From: Planctomycetota bacterium
Lineage (GTDB): Bacteria; Planctomycetota; Phycisphaerae; UBA1845; UTPLA1
Length of the DNA stretch: 64,000 nucleotides
Assembly: GCA_016712275.1 (NCBI GenBank)
Contig: JADJRI010000032.1
Location: 1-64,000, forward strand
Reading direction: 5' to 3'
In this document: piece after piece, positions 47,449 to 57,797 of the stretch
Layout of the letters: every line of letters begins with the position of its first letter
How positions within the stretch are numbered: the first letter of the stretch is position 1
Notes under the pieces: generated by a model
Database searches by the model: none
Seen by the model: the letters and a program-made list of their open reading frames with translations, nothing else
What the model was told of the DNA's origin: nothing
Position numbers and translations under genes: made by a program

Positions 47449-47805
47449 TCAGTAATCACCGCGCAACCAGGCTCGATACGCCGCGATCCACTCGACGCCC
47501 GAGGGCGGCGGCGAGGGTAGCGGCAGTTCGAGGATCGGGATTCGCTGCGTGGCGCGACCCTTCTTGCATGTTGCCACGACGTGGCCGCTTTCATCCTGAT
47601 CGACGCCGATCACCTCGACGTCGATTCCCAGAACCGTCGTGGTAAATGGCATCTTGAGACCGGACTCGATGGCACAGGCGAAGGCGCCAGTTGCCTCGTC
47701 GTCGTTGTAGCAATCCACCGTGGCTTCTTCGACCATGCTCCGAAGACGTTTGATGCTCGGTCGATTCTGCAAGCGTGTCGTAGCTTTCCTCTTGCGCTTA
47801 GCCAT
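47449..47805 (-). CDS. Conserved hypothetical protein, partner of the downstream gene
   Basis: 118 residues: basic N-terminus (MAKRKRKATTRLQNRP), then VEEATVDCYNDDEATGAFAC, LPFTTTVLG-like text (KMPFTTTVLGIDVEVIGVD), and the tail PILELPLPSPPPSGVEWIAA. I recognise it as a small family often located next to the MSEYQYYEF family, function unknown. It is intact here, in contrast to its neighbour. Confidence 0.75.
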   Translation of the reverse strand: MAKRKRKATTRLQNRPSIKRLRSMVEEATVDCYNDDEATGAFACAIESGLKMPFTTTVLGIDVEVIGVDQDESGHVVATCKKGRATQRIPILELPLPSPPPSGVEWIAAYRAWLRGDY

Positions 47806-48143
47806 CCGCTCACCCGTCGCCGCCTCTGAAGGTGAAGCTGGCCAGTATTCATCGAGACTCGTCCAGCATCAAGTACCTTTCAGACCATGAGAATGACTTG
47901 CAGGGGCGGCTCGGATATCCGGCCGCAGCTCATGGAGATGGACAGCAGTGAGCGGCTGTGGCCGAGCCCGATGAGGATGAAATCGCAACGTTTCGAAAGA
48001 GCAGCGGCTGCAAAAACCTCATGTCTTGGGGGCAGTTGTCGCGACAACCGGAAGGGCGGTTTGCTGCGGATTCGTGCGAATTCGATCGGCCTTGGCGGGG
48101 CAAAAAACGCGGTTTTTTCCGAAGAAATCGGTCTTTTTCTCGA

Positions 48144-48182
<39 letters not shown>

Positions 48183-48533
48183 AAATGGCTTGTGAGGATA
48201 AATTTACATTACTTCGCCGGTCCATCGCATTGCCCCAAGTTCGGTGGTCGCACGGGGCATTTGCTCAATCATTTCAAGTAGCAAATCCTAGGCTGTTCCT
48301 GAAGTTATGACAAGGGAAGTACGCTTGTGGGAAGGGCGGATCCGTTAACGCATAAATCACAATCGAGATTTGCGTTGAGGTATGTTGATATATGCCGAGG
48401 GTGTTTGAGTCATTCCACAGCCAACTCTCGCAGATTAAGCACACGATGCGAGACCTGTAGTCTCGATTCGACGTGCCAGCTCAATGAGCGAAATGGCGCG
48501 TTGTCTTCGCTTGATGACAAATGGGACGCAGGG
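48183..48533. other. Intergenic region without recognisable feature
   Basis: About 350 bp between the tRNA half and the kinase stop. It contains only short out-of-frame reading frames. Confidence 0.45.
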
Positions 48534-51529
48534 CTACCGATTCGGATTTGCGCTGGTTTCACTAGTCGCGGGATGTGCGAATGGGTTGTCTGATTTGATT
48601 TTTTCTCGCCATTCTTCGGCCGTTCGATCGTGGCCTTTGTCGGGTTCAGCCGCGTGCCAGGCGTCATAGAGTCGAATGATTTCGTTGAGCAAGTCGTCGG
48701 CATTCTGCTGCGAATCCTTGTCGGTGCTCATGAAATTGTAGGCATCGAGCAAGGTTGATTCGGCTTCTTCGAAGCGGGCGGCGTCGATGCGAGCACGACC
48801 GAGAATCGCCAGATATCGGCAGAGCGGCGGTTTGCTGTGTTCCGTCCATGCGCGACGCGCGGCCGGTTCGGCGGTGGTCATCAGTGCAAGCGCCTCGTTT
48901 GGCTTACCCTGTGCAAGTAGCAATCTGCCAAGTTTTGCGGTGACACCAAGCGTATCCGGATGCTCGTCGCCACGCAGACGGCGGTATCCCTCCAGCGCCT
49001 CTCGGAGGTAGGGCTCGGCTTCGGCCGGTCTGCCATCGGCATCGAGGAACAGGCTCATGTTCTGGAGGGAGGCGAGCGTGGCAGGGTGATCCTCTCTCAG
49101 CACCTGGCGGCGTTTCTCAAGAACTTCACGGAAAAGCGCCTCAGCCTCTGCAAACTTTCCTTGATCCTTGAACAGAAAGGCCAAGTTGTTAATGGAAGTG
49201 AGCGTGTCCGGATCGTTGTCACCGAAAATGCGTCGGCGCTTGTCCAGCGCTTCGCGAAGGTAGGGCTCGGCCTCGGCCAGCCTTTGCTCATCATTTAGTA
49301 ATGTACCCAGGTTGTTTATCGCGAAGAGCGTTGTAGGGTGTTCGTCGCCCAGGACGCGCCGGCTTACATCAATCGCTTCGACGAGGAAGGGCTCGGCCTC
49401 CTTTTGCTTTTCCTGCATCTGGAGCGCGGAGCCAAGGTTGATGATGCCGGTCAGGGTACTTGGATGTTCGTTGCCCCGCACCCGACGGTTTTTTTCCAGG
49501 GCCTCCCTGAGATACGCCTCTCCTTCGACGGGCTTCCTCGTGCTGAGCATGAAGTAACCCATGTTGTTCAGGGAGCCGATTGTGTCAGGATGATCCTCGC
49601 CGAGGACTGCACGACTTCGCTCGAGAGACTCGCGATAAAAGGCCTCGGCCTCCTCCACTTTTCCCTGCTCCAACAGGAGAAAGCCCATATTCTGAATCGC
49701 ATTCAGCGTGTTCTTGTCTTCATTTCCGAGAATGCGCCGATATTTCTCCAGTGCATCGCGACAATAGGGCTCCGCTTCATCCAGCTTTCCTTGCAGTTGA
49801 AGATAGAGGCCCATGTTGTTGATCGATGCGATGGTGTCGCGGTGTTCGTCGCCCAATACGCGTCGACGACCCTTCAATGATTCGCGGTACAGCGGTTCGG
49901 CCTCGCCGAGCTTGCCCTGATCCTGTAACAGCATTCCCATCTTGTTGATCGAGGTGAGTGTGTCCGGATGATCGTTGCCCAATTTGCTGCGGCGAATGGC
50001 AAGGGCTTCCTTTTGTGGTGTGCCCGCCGCATCGAGCATGCCGAGCTCGAGAAGCGTCGTCGCCAGCGTCTGAAGAAGCCGGGCCTTCACCACCGGTTGA
50101 CTTGCGAACTGTTCCTCGATGGCCGACAGCGTGGGCTGGAAGAAGTTCTCGTCCAGCGATTTCCTGGCCATACCCGTGAAGTCGCTTCCGGCGATGAGTT
50201 TTTCCAATTCATCGACCCGCGCCTCCACTTCCTCCTCGGTCATTTTTGCACTTCTGGCGGCCTGGCGGGCTTTATCCATGATGTCGCTTCGCAGCCGTAC
50301 GCCCATGAGTTGAGCGTCGATGTTGCCGAGCTGCGTCTCCTGAAACCTTGCGACTTTTTCAAGTTCATCGGCGCGCGACTGGGCTTCGATCTCGGCGATC
50401 CGAGCGCGGTTTGCTTGATGATCGGCGCGGCTCCATTGTGCGATGCAATAGAAGAGGCCGCCGATTAGAAATACCACAAAGGCGATGGCGACGGCTGTCG
50501 GACCTTTGTGCCTGCGGAGTTGTTTACTCAGAACATAGACGAACGAATCGCGCTTGGCTTCGATGGGTTCGCGGGCGAGATAGTGTCGGATGTCGCGGGC
50601 GAGTTCGCCGGCGGATTGGTATCGGCGATCGGGCTCCTTGGCAAGACATTTGAGGACGATCGTGTCGAGGTCGCCGTTAATGCGTGGCGGCTGTGGAGCG
50701 TCTTTCAGGATTCGGTCCTGCACGTCGCGAATCGCACCGACCACGGTGTATGGGAATGATCCTGTGAGCATTTGATAAAGAATGACACCGAGGGAATACA
50801 CATCGGCTCGCAAGTCGAGATCATGCATTCGGCCTGCGGCTTGCTCGGGACTGCTCCAAGGCATGGAGCCGACGAACTGGCCGGTGATGGTGATGGTGTG
50901 GTCGGTGGGGTGCTCGTCGATGCCAGAGACTTTTGCGAGGCCGAAGTCGAGTACGCGCGGTTCTCCCGACTCGTCAATGCGGATGTTTCCGGGTTTGAGA
51001 TCGCGGTGGATGATGCCGCGAAGGTGCGCGACGTGCACGGCATCGCAGATTTTGATGAAGAGGCTCAGGCGTTTTTCGATGCTTCTTTGGTTTCGAGGAG
51101 GTACTGGTCGAAGGTGCGGCCGGCAACATAGTCCATGACGAGGAAGGCATGTCCGGCGGACGAACCACGGTCATGGATGGTAACGATGTTGGGATGATTG
51201 AGGCGGCTGAGGACATGGACCTCGCGTTCGAAGCGGGCGAGTTCGGCACTGTCGGCGAATGGGCCGCGCTTGAGGACCTTGATGGCAACGGTTCGGTCGG
51301 TCGATTCCTGAAGGGCTTCAAAGACGACGCCCTGGCCGCCGCGGTGGATTTCGCGAAGGATGCGGTATCCTGTGAAGGAGTCGGGCGGGAGGATGGGACC
51401 GTCGATGAGGCCGCCCGGCGCGCCGGAGCTGGGTTTGAAACCGCCGACGGGAATGGCGGCGACCTGCCGCCAGGCGAAGTCGACTAGGCGGCTTTCAGAG
51501 TCGAGCGGATCGGACGGGCTGTTGTGCAT
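48534..51529 (-). CDS. Ser/Thr protein kinase with ten kinesin-light-chain-type TPR repeats, frameshifted
   Basis: About 998 residues over two frames joined near 51070 (KEASKNA against SIEKRLSLFIKICDAVHVAH). The kinase domain has HRGGQGVV (62-69), VAIKV (Lys 84), HRDLKPGN, DFGLAKV, WSSPEQ and a membrane helix (AVAIAFVVFLIGGLFYCIA). Ten 42-residue TPR units follow, such as LGDEHPTTLFAINNLGTLL, then a C-terminal helical region. This matches the other kinase in the window in layout but with longer TPRs. It is the last gene of an operon-like set: ECF sigma, small exported protein, kinase. Confidence 0.9.
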
Positions 51530-51810
51530 GGGGTCGGGTCCGTACTTTTGGAGTTAGGTCATATTGTCTCGTCTGCGTCTTGAAGTTTTGATTTCATGGT
51601 CATCGTCGTATGGACTCATCGGGGTTCGAACACCGGGCATTGTACCGCGGGGTTGGGGGTGGTGGGCTGCGTCCACGGTGCATTTCGTGTTCGAATGTCT
51701 TGTTCCATTGCGAGCGCCGGTTTCGGCACAACGGGCCTAGGTCCGACACGGACCGGCTCGCGATGGGGGTGACGGGCTGCGCCCGCACTTCTCAATCTTC
51801 TGTTGCCGTT

Positions 51811-52341
51811 TCACCGAACTTTTTGGACGGCCGGCAGAAGCATGCCGATCAGGATGGCGATGATGGCGATGACGACGAGGCCGGGGGGGCGGTCTTCGGG
51901 GTCGGCGAATTTGCCAGTGCTGCTCACGATCCTTCCGTCGCTGAACTCAACGGAGTCGCGCCATGAGAATCGAATGTCGCTGGCTCGCTCGCCATCTTTC
52001 TCAGCTGCGGCGGTCCATGTGACGACAGCCACGAGTTGATCGCCGTCGGGGTTTTCGAAGGCGGCCACGCCCTCGCCGATGAGCGTTCCCGCCTCTTTGC
52101 CGGGCTTGAAGAGGACTTCCCCTTTTGCGGTGTAGTCTCCGATGGTCGGTTCAGTGCCATCGAGAATGAAAGAAGTCAATTCTTCAGTGAAGAAATCGAC
52201 CGTCCCCTCAAAATTCTCGGTTTGCTCGGTCAGTTGCATTTGCGTGGGTAGATCAATGCAGCCGACCGGAATGATCTGGAACAACATCGAGATAGCGAAC
52301 AGCGCGTAATGGTGGGGTCTGAATGTTGTCTTGTGAGTCAT
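51811..52341 (-). CDS. Small exported protein ending in a pseudopilin-like helix
   Basis: A 176-residue protein starting at 52341 (MTHKTTFRPHHYALFAISML) with an N-terminal hydrophobic helix and lipobox-like IIPVGC. The middle is a beta domain of about 110 residues. The last 23 residues read LVVIAIIAILIGMLLPAVQ plus KVR, which copies the N-terminal hydrophobic helix of planctomycete type IV pseudopilins (DUF1559 proteins), but at the C-terminus and without the preceding GFTLVEL cleavage site. It lies between kinase and sigma genes on the same strand. Confidence 0.7.
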   Translation of the reverse strand: MTHKTTFRPHHYALFAISMLFQIIPVGCIDLPTQMQLTEQTENFEGTVDFFTEELTSFILDGTEPTIGDYTAKGEVLFKPGKEAGTLIGEGVAAFENPDGDQLVAVVTWTAAAEKDGERASDIRFSWRDSVEFSDGRIVSSTGKFADPEDRPPGLVVIAIIAILIGMLLPAVQKVR

Positions 52342-52526
52342 GGAAGGTTGGTCCTTTCTGAATGCGAGCGCCGGGCTTGCCACCATGGGCCTCGGTCCGA
52401 CGCGGACCGGCTCGCGATGGGGAGGTGTGCTGAGCCCACCCAACGCATCGACCGGGCACTACACGTCGTCCGGTCGCTCGCGCTTCCGGCTCGTGGTGTA
52501 GCAAGGACGACGAATTCGCGGATGAG

Positions 52527-53168
52527 TCACGGGGAATCGCTGAAGAAATTTGAGGAAGCGCCGAGGCGAGTTTGAAGGGCGGCGTGGGCGCGGGCGCGGA
52601 GCATATGGACCGCGCCGATGGAGCGGCCCATAAGGGCGGAGACTTCGGCGGCCGACTTGCCTTCGAGGTCGCATTGGCGCACGACAGTGCCGTAGTCCTC
52701 GGGCAGCGTTTTCTGGGCCGCTTCAATTGAGCGGCCGGCTTCGTTTCCGGCGGCATAGCGGCTGGGGGTCGTGGTCGTAGCACCGAGCAGTTCGATGAGT
52801 GCGGCGCAGGAGCTTTCGTGGTCCGGCGTCTGGACACGGCGTGCGGGGTGGGGGCGTTTCTGGCTTTCAATTCCCTTGACGGCGTCGAGAAGGGCGTTGT
52901 TGGCGATGCGTATGAGCCAGCCGGTGAAGGAATCGGCCGTGCGAGCATTGAGCTGATCGATATGGAGAAAGGCTTCGAGATAGGTGACCTGCATCAGGTC
53001 GTCCTCGTCGAGGATGGATCGCCATCGGGTGTCGATTTTTCCGCGAATGGCATTGCGAACTTGGGGGCCGTGGCGCTTGAGGAGTATTCGCAGAGCGTCG
53101 GCATCGCGCGCGGCGGCACGTTGGAGGAGATCGGCATCGGATTCGGCGGCAGAGTCCATTGCGGGCAT
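52527..53168 (-). CDS. ECF RNA polymerase sigma factor
   Basis: About 213 residues (start MPAMDSAAESDADLLQRAA at 53168; the frame is open 40 codons upstream without coding sense). It has region 2 text DEDDLMQVTYLEAFLHID and FTGWLIRIANNALLDAVKG. Region 4 (LPEDYGTVVRQCDLEGKSA, AEVSALMGRSIGAVHMLRAR) has clear HTH spacing. The gene opens a same-strand set with the exported protein and kinase, like the sigma/kinase locus at 31-35 kb but in the order sigma, exported protein, kinase. Confidence 0.88.
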   Translation of the reverse strand: MPAMDSAAESDADLLQRAAARDADALRILLKRHGPQVRNAIRGKIDTRWRSILDEDDLMQVTYLEAFLHIDQLNARTADSFTGWLIRIANNALLDAVKGIESQKRPHPARRVQTPDHESSCAALIELLGATTTTPSRYAAGNEAGRSIEAAQKTLPEDYGTVVRQCDLEGKSAAEVSALMGRSIGAVHMLRARAHAALQTRLGASSNFFSDSP

Positions 53169-53313
53169 CCAACGGGTGGTCGAACCCGGTATTGAACACG
53201 GATACAGCTTATCCCCTGGACCGGTCAAACAAAAGTCTGGGGCTCCGCGTGAAGAATCGGAGCGGATGTCGTCCTCGATGGGCGGCATCGTGCTGCTTTA
53301 AGGAGACCCTGTC

Positions 53314-53768
53314 ATGAAACCGGAGTCATTGTTACTGGGTTTGCTGATTCTCTCGTTGATCAATTTACCCATTTTTGGTCAATCGCCGCACGGAGCCGAG
53401 TTTACCCAGCAGAGGCTGATCAAACAGTCCGGAGCGCTGATGAATGCGACGGCGGACTTGAAGTTCAAGGTTTTCGGCCTTGCATCTGACGGGGCGCATA
53501 TCGTGTCGACGCAGACGCCTCTGGTGATGGCCGGCGGGCTGTTCGAATTGGCCGGGGGCTTCTGGCTCACGGCTGAGCCGGTTTGCCATTGCCAGGAGAC
53601 CTGAACGGCGACATGCTTCGCGACGCAAGGGACATCCAGCAATTCGTTCAATGTGTCGTTGCGAGCGGCGCCTGCAACTGCGCGGAATTGGACGGCGTGC
53701 CTGGCGTGGACCTGAGCGACGTCGGCATTTTTGTTGAAAACATGCTTGCCGGCGCGGATTGTCCTTAA
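53314..53768 (+). CDS. Small exported dockerin-like protein, frameshifted
   Basis: It starts with a signal peptide (MKPESLLLGLLILSLINLPI) and AAGGAG 9 nt upstream. A 60-residue beta stretch ends at GGFWLTAEP. The frame then shifts near 53580 and continues LPGDLNGDMLRDARDIQQF, then ELDGVPGVDLSDVGIFV, the two calcium loops of a dockerin. It is divergent from the sigma factor. Probably secreted, about 150 residues. Confidence 0.7.
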
Positions 53769-53802
53769 TGCCAAGACATAGACACCCATTGGGAGATCGG
53801 AC

Positions 53803-56800
53803 ATGCGAGTAAAGTCATGTGACGTCGTTGCTGCGATTCTCGTGGCACTTGTAACCGTTTCAGTCAAGAATTTCGCTCGCGCGGACACGTGGGACGGCGG
53901 CAACAATACCGGCGGCGGCTGGTCGACTAACGCGAACTGGCTGGACAACACCGAGCCGACGATCAACGACCCGGCTATTTTTCCCACGCCGATTCCGTTC
54001 GGCGATTCCACGATTTCCTGCTCCGCGACCGAGTTCGCGGCCTCTTTGACATTCAATGACAGCTACAGCATTGGCGCCAACTTCCTGCAATTGGGGACAG
54101 CGCCATCACAGTGGCCTCAGGCAAAACTGCGACCATCAACTCTGTTTTGACGGGCACTGCCGGACTATCAAAGGGGCGGGTCAGGCACGCTGGTGCTGAC
54201 CGGGGCCAACACGTTTACGGGCACGATTACTTTCCAAATTCCAGCGGAGGAATTGTCTCGATTCGGACCAACAACAATCTCGGCAACGCCGCGAATGCCA
54301 TCAGTCTTGCCTCGGGCACGCTTCGATTCGCGCCCAACGGTTCGAATCAGACGATTTCGATTTCGCGGGCGATCACCATTGGGGCTCTTGGCGCAACCAT
54401 CGAAGTGACCGGGGTCAATCCGACCATTCAACTCCCCCAGGCAATCGGCGGCAGTGTCGGCACGCTCGACATTCGCGGCAATGGAAGCCTTCATTTGTCC
54501 ACCTCCAGCGCCCGAAGCGCCTCAAATCGGATTTTTGATTGCGTCGTTCGGATGAATCATGCCGGGGGGCACCGGCCCCATCACCCTTGGATCCGACCCG
54601 TTGGTCGGCGAGATGGGCACGATAGAGATACCGAATGGCGTGACGCTCACCAATTTCGTCACCATGAACAACAGTGGCGCGATGCGCAGCGTTGGTGCGC
54701 TCGGTGTGTTTGGCGGAACCTGTACGATAACGGGCACCGGCCGATTCTACGGAGGTCTCACCGCGACCGACACGCTGCGGCTCGGGAACGTCAGCTCGGC
54801 ACTCAGTGGCAGCCCGGGCACACTGGCGATCATCGAAGGCCCCGGCACTGTCCAGACGAATGTCGCCAACGATTATCAGGGCGATTGGCGGATCGACAGC
54901 GGCACCCTTCGCATCGGACACTCCGGTGGATTCGGCCCGGGGACGACGCCCGTCGTCGTCAATTCCGGTGGCACCCTCATTGTCGAATCCGGCACGATTG
55001 CGCGGCCGATACTTGTGAATGACCTCGGGCTTCTGACTTTGGGTTCCAACCTTACGACATCGGCGGACATTATGCTGTCACACAGCGGCGATCCACTCAG
55101 CACTTCGGTGCTTGGCGGTGGGGTATTTCAACTGATGCTCGACGGCGGAAACTTCACTGTCGATCATGGCAGCGCATCAACCGGCAGCGGCTTTGTTGGA
55201 TTCAGCCCGACATCAACGGCTGGGGCATCGCTCAGCGACGACGCAACTTGGAATTTGTCCGGCAGTCTTTCCGTCGGCCACGAGGGTCAGGGCGCGCTGT
55301 CGGTCGCATCCGGCAGCGACGTGTCCAATTCGATCGCCCATATCGGCAGCCTGGCCGGCTCGATGGGCAGCGCCACCGTGAGCGGCTCCGGAAGCACTTG
55401 GGTCAGCAGCGGATTTCTAGGCGTCGGATATTCGGGGACCGGCACGCTGAATATTGAAAATGGAGGCAGCGTTTCCGCCGCGAGTAGCTTCGTCGCCGCT
55501 GATCCCGGTTCCAGCGGCGAAGTGAATATCACCGGCACTGGTTCAACCTGGAGCGTCACAGGCTCGCCGGTTATCGGTGAACATGGTGACGGACTGATGA
55601 CACTTACGGCCGGTGGCACAGTCGCCGATTCGGGCGCTTTCATCGGTCGATTTGCGGATGGTGTCGGCCATGTGACGGTCAGTGGAGCAGATTCTATTTG
55701 GACAAATAGTGGCGCACTCATAGTTGGATCTTCCGGCACGGGCACGCTTGGCGTCGAAGCGGGAGGCCGAGTGACGAGTACGGGCGATTGCCAGATCGGA
55801 TCGAGCGCCGGCAGTGATGGCAGTGTTACGGTCGGTGGAGCGGGCTCGACGTTTGAAAGCGGCGATTTGTATGTCGGTTTTCAAGGCGGGGGCGCGCTCA
55901 GTGTATTGGCCGGCGCAACGGCTACTGCCGCGGACAGTTCCATCGGCGGCGCGCAGTCGCCGGAAGGCAGCGTCGCAACAATCAGCGGAGTGGGATCGAA
56001 CTGGACGAGCAGCGGCGAACTCGCGGTTGGCGATGGTGGCGATGGTTCTTTGAATATTGCGGCGGGTGGGAATGTCGCGAGCGGGTCCAGCACCATTGGC
56101 AGGCTTAATGTCGGCAACGGATCCGCGACGGTGACGGGAACGGGTTCAACCTGGACCAATTCCAATCTTGCGGTCGGTTATCTCGGCGGCCATGGCGAAC
56201 TCTCGGTGCTGGATGGGGCAGTTGTCACCGGCCAACAAGGTAGTGTCGGGAACTCCAATGGCACTGGCAACGCCGTGATCAGCGGCGCAGGTTCGACATG
56301 GAACATTCCGGGCGCGCTGTCGCTCGGGTTCAACGGTGCGGGTACGCTGCTCGTCGATTCGGGCGGCAACCTTTCGACGTCGCTGGTATCGCTGGGATTC
56401 GGCAGCGGCTCGACGGCCACGGCTACGCTTAGCGGTGCGGGCTCGATTTGGACCTGCGGCGTGTTTGGCATGGAGTTGGGCTCGGAAGGCGCCAACGGCA
56501 CATTGAACGTGCTCGGCGGTACTTTGACCTGCAACGGAGACATCACCGACGGCGGGGCCGGTATCAGCACGCTCACGCTCGACGGCGGTGCAATCGACAT
56601 GCAGAACCACGCCATCGGCGGCGTGATGCCGATTGATATGCTCAGTTTCCGCAGCGGCGCATTGAAAAAATGTAATGCAGATCAACAACGGCGCAGGACT
56701 ACTAAAAACGTCCGGCGGCACTCTGATCCTGAACGGGCCGAATTCCTACACCGGAGCCACAGCGATCGAAGAAGGCACGCTCCATGTTTCAAATACAACC

Positions 56801-57429
56801 GGGTCGGCCACGGGTGTCGGCGTTGTGACAGTGGCCGAATCGGCCGCGCTGATGGGAACCGGCAGGATTGCCGGACTTGTTGTGAACAATGGCTTTGTTG
56901 CGCCCGGGGCTTCCGCTGGAATTCTCACACTGCAAAACTCATACGCGCAGAGCGAAAGCGGATCGCTCATGGTTGAGATCGGCGGCGCGACGGTCGGCAG
57001 CGGCTATGACCGTCTGACCGTCGCCGGCATTGCGACTTTGAATGGAACGTTGGATGTGTCGCTCATCGGTGGGTTTGAACCGCAGGTTGGTCAGACGTTC
57101 GTTATCTTGACATGCAGTTTGCGCTCCGGCGAATTCAATCAGGTCATGGGCATGGATGCCGGCGCGGGCAAAGCGTTTCAGGTTCAATACAACTCCGGCA
57201 ATGTGACACTGGCCGTGGTTGCCAGTGCGAGCGGCGATATGAATTGCGACGGCGCTTTCAACCTTCTCGACGCTGCGCCCTTTGCACTTGCCTTGACCGA
57301 TCTCGACGCCTTTGCGGCGCAGTTTCCGGGTGCGATCCACTTGCGGGCGACATGAATCACGATGGCGAGCTCGACGGCCTTGATATTTCAGCCATGGTTG
57401 AATGCCTCGTGAACGGCGGGTGCCCGTAA
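53803..57429 (+). CDS. Large exported beta-strand-repeat adhesin with C-terminal dockerin, frameshifted
   Basis: A signal peptide (VAAILVALVTVSVKNFARA) leads into a domain of the autotransporter-associated beta-strand-repeat type (WDGGNNTGGGWSTNANW). The main frame is 54559-56643. It holds about a dozen 45-residue units built on SGAGSTWT / GxGTLNIExGGxV / IGxxxGSxG. At 56665-56670 a run of six A shifts the frame and leads to LILNGPNSYTGATAIEEG. The end has GDMNCDGAFNLLDAAPF and, after a last shift near 57330, GDMNHDGELDGLDISAM, a dockerin pair. About 1,200 residues. The N-terminal part (54100-54560) has further shifts. Confidence 0.78.
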
Positions 57430-57797
57430 GAATTCCGCCGCCATCCAGAATGTTCACATCTGACCGTCCAATGACCGGTCGCGCGGACGGAATTTGCGAT
57501 GGGCATGGGGACGCCGGCGAAGCCATTCTGCGCAGTTTGATGATCATCTCGGGCGATCCCGGCACATACATGTGACGATCCATGAATGGTCGAGTATCCT
57601 TAACTCTTTACAAGAGTCGTGTTGGCCCGCGCATGGCCAAGTGGGGCGCGAGGCTGCTTTCTTGTGGCAATCATCGTTAACGATGGCGCATTTAGGTGTC
57701 CAGTTGGCGAAGCGGCCGCCTTGCGGGGCAGAGTTGCGGGAAATCTTGGTCCATGATTCTGTTGCCAAACACTTGTCAGTCAAATAGTCATTCGGGA
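57430..57797. other. Intergenic region without recognisable feature
   Basis: About 370 bp. No hairpin with a T-run is obvious. The NHL protein start lies at its right edge. Confidence 0.45.

Noticed and set aside
48105..48140. AT-rich hairpins beside the tRNA half as a terminator
   Set aside because: The stems are short and A/T-only on one strand. Evidence is too weak to annotate.
48960..49880. Plus-strand open frames across the kinase TPR region
   Set aside because: Antisense shadows of 42-residue TPR units.
49000..50000. Regular 126-bp repeats that could suggest an array
   Set aside because: The period equals 42 codons of TPR units and there are no spacers or identical repeats, so it is not a CRISPR array.
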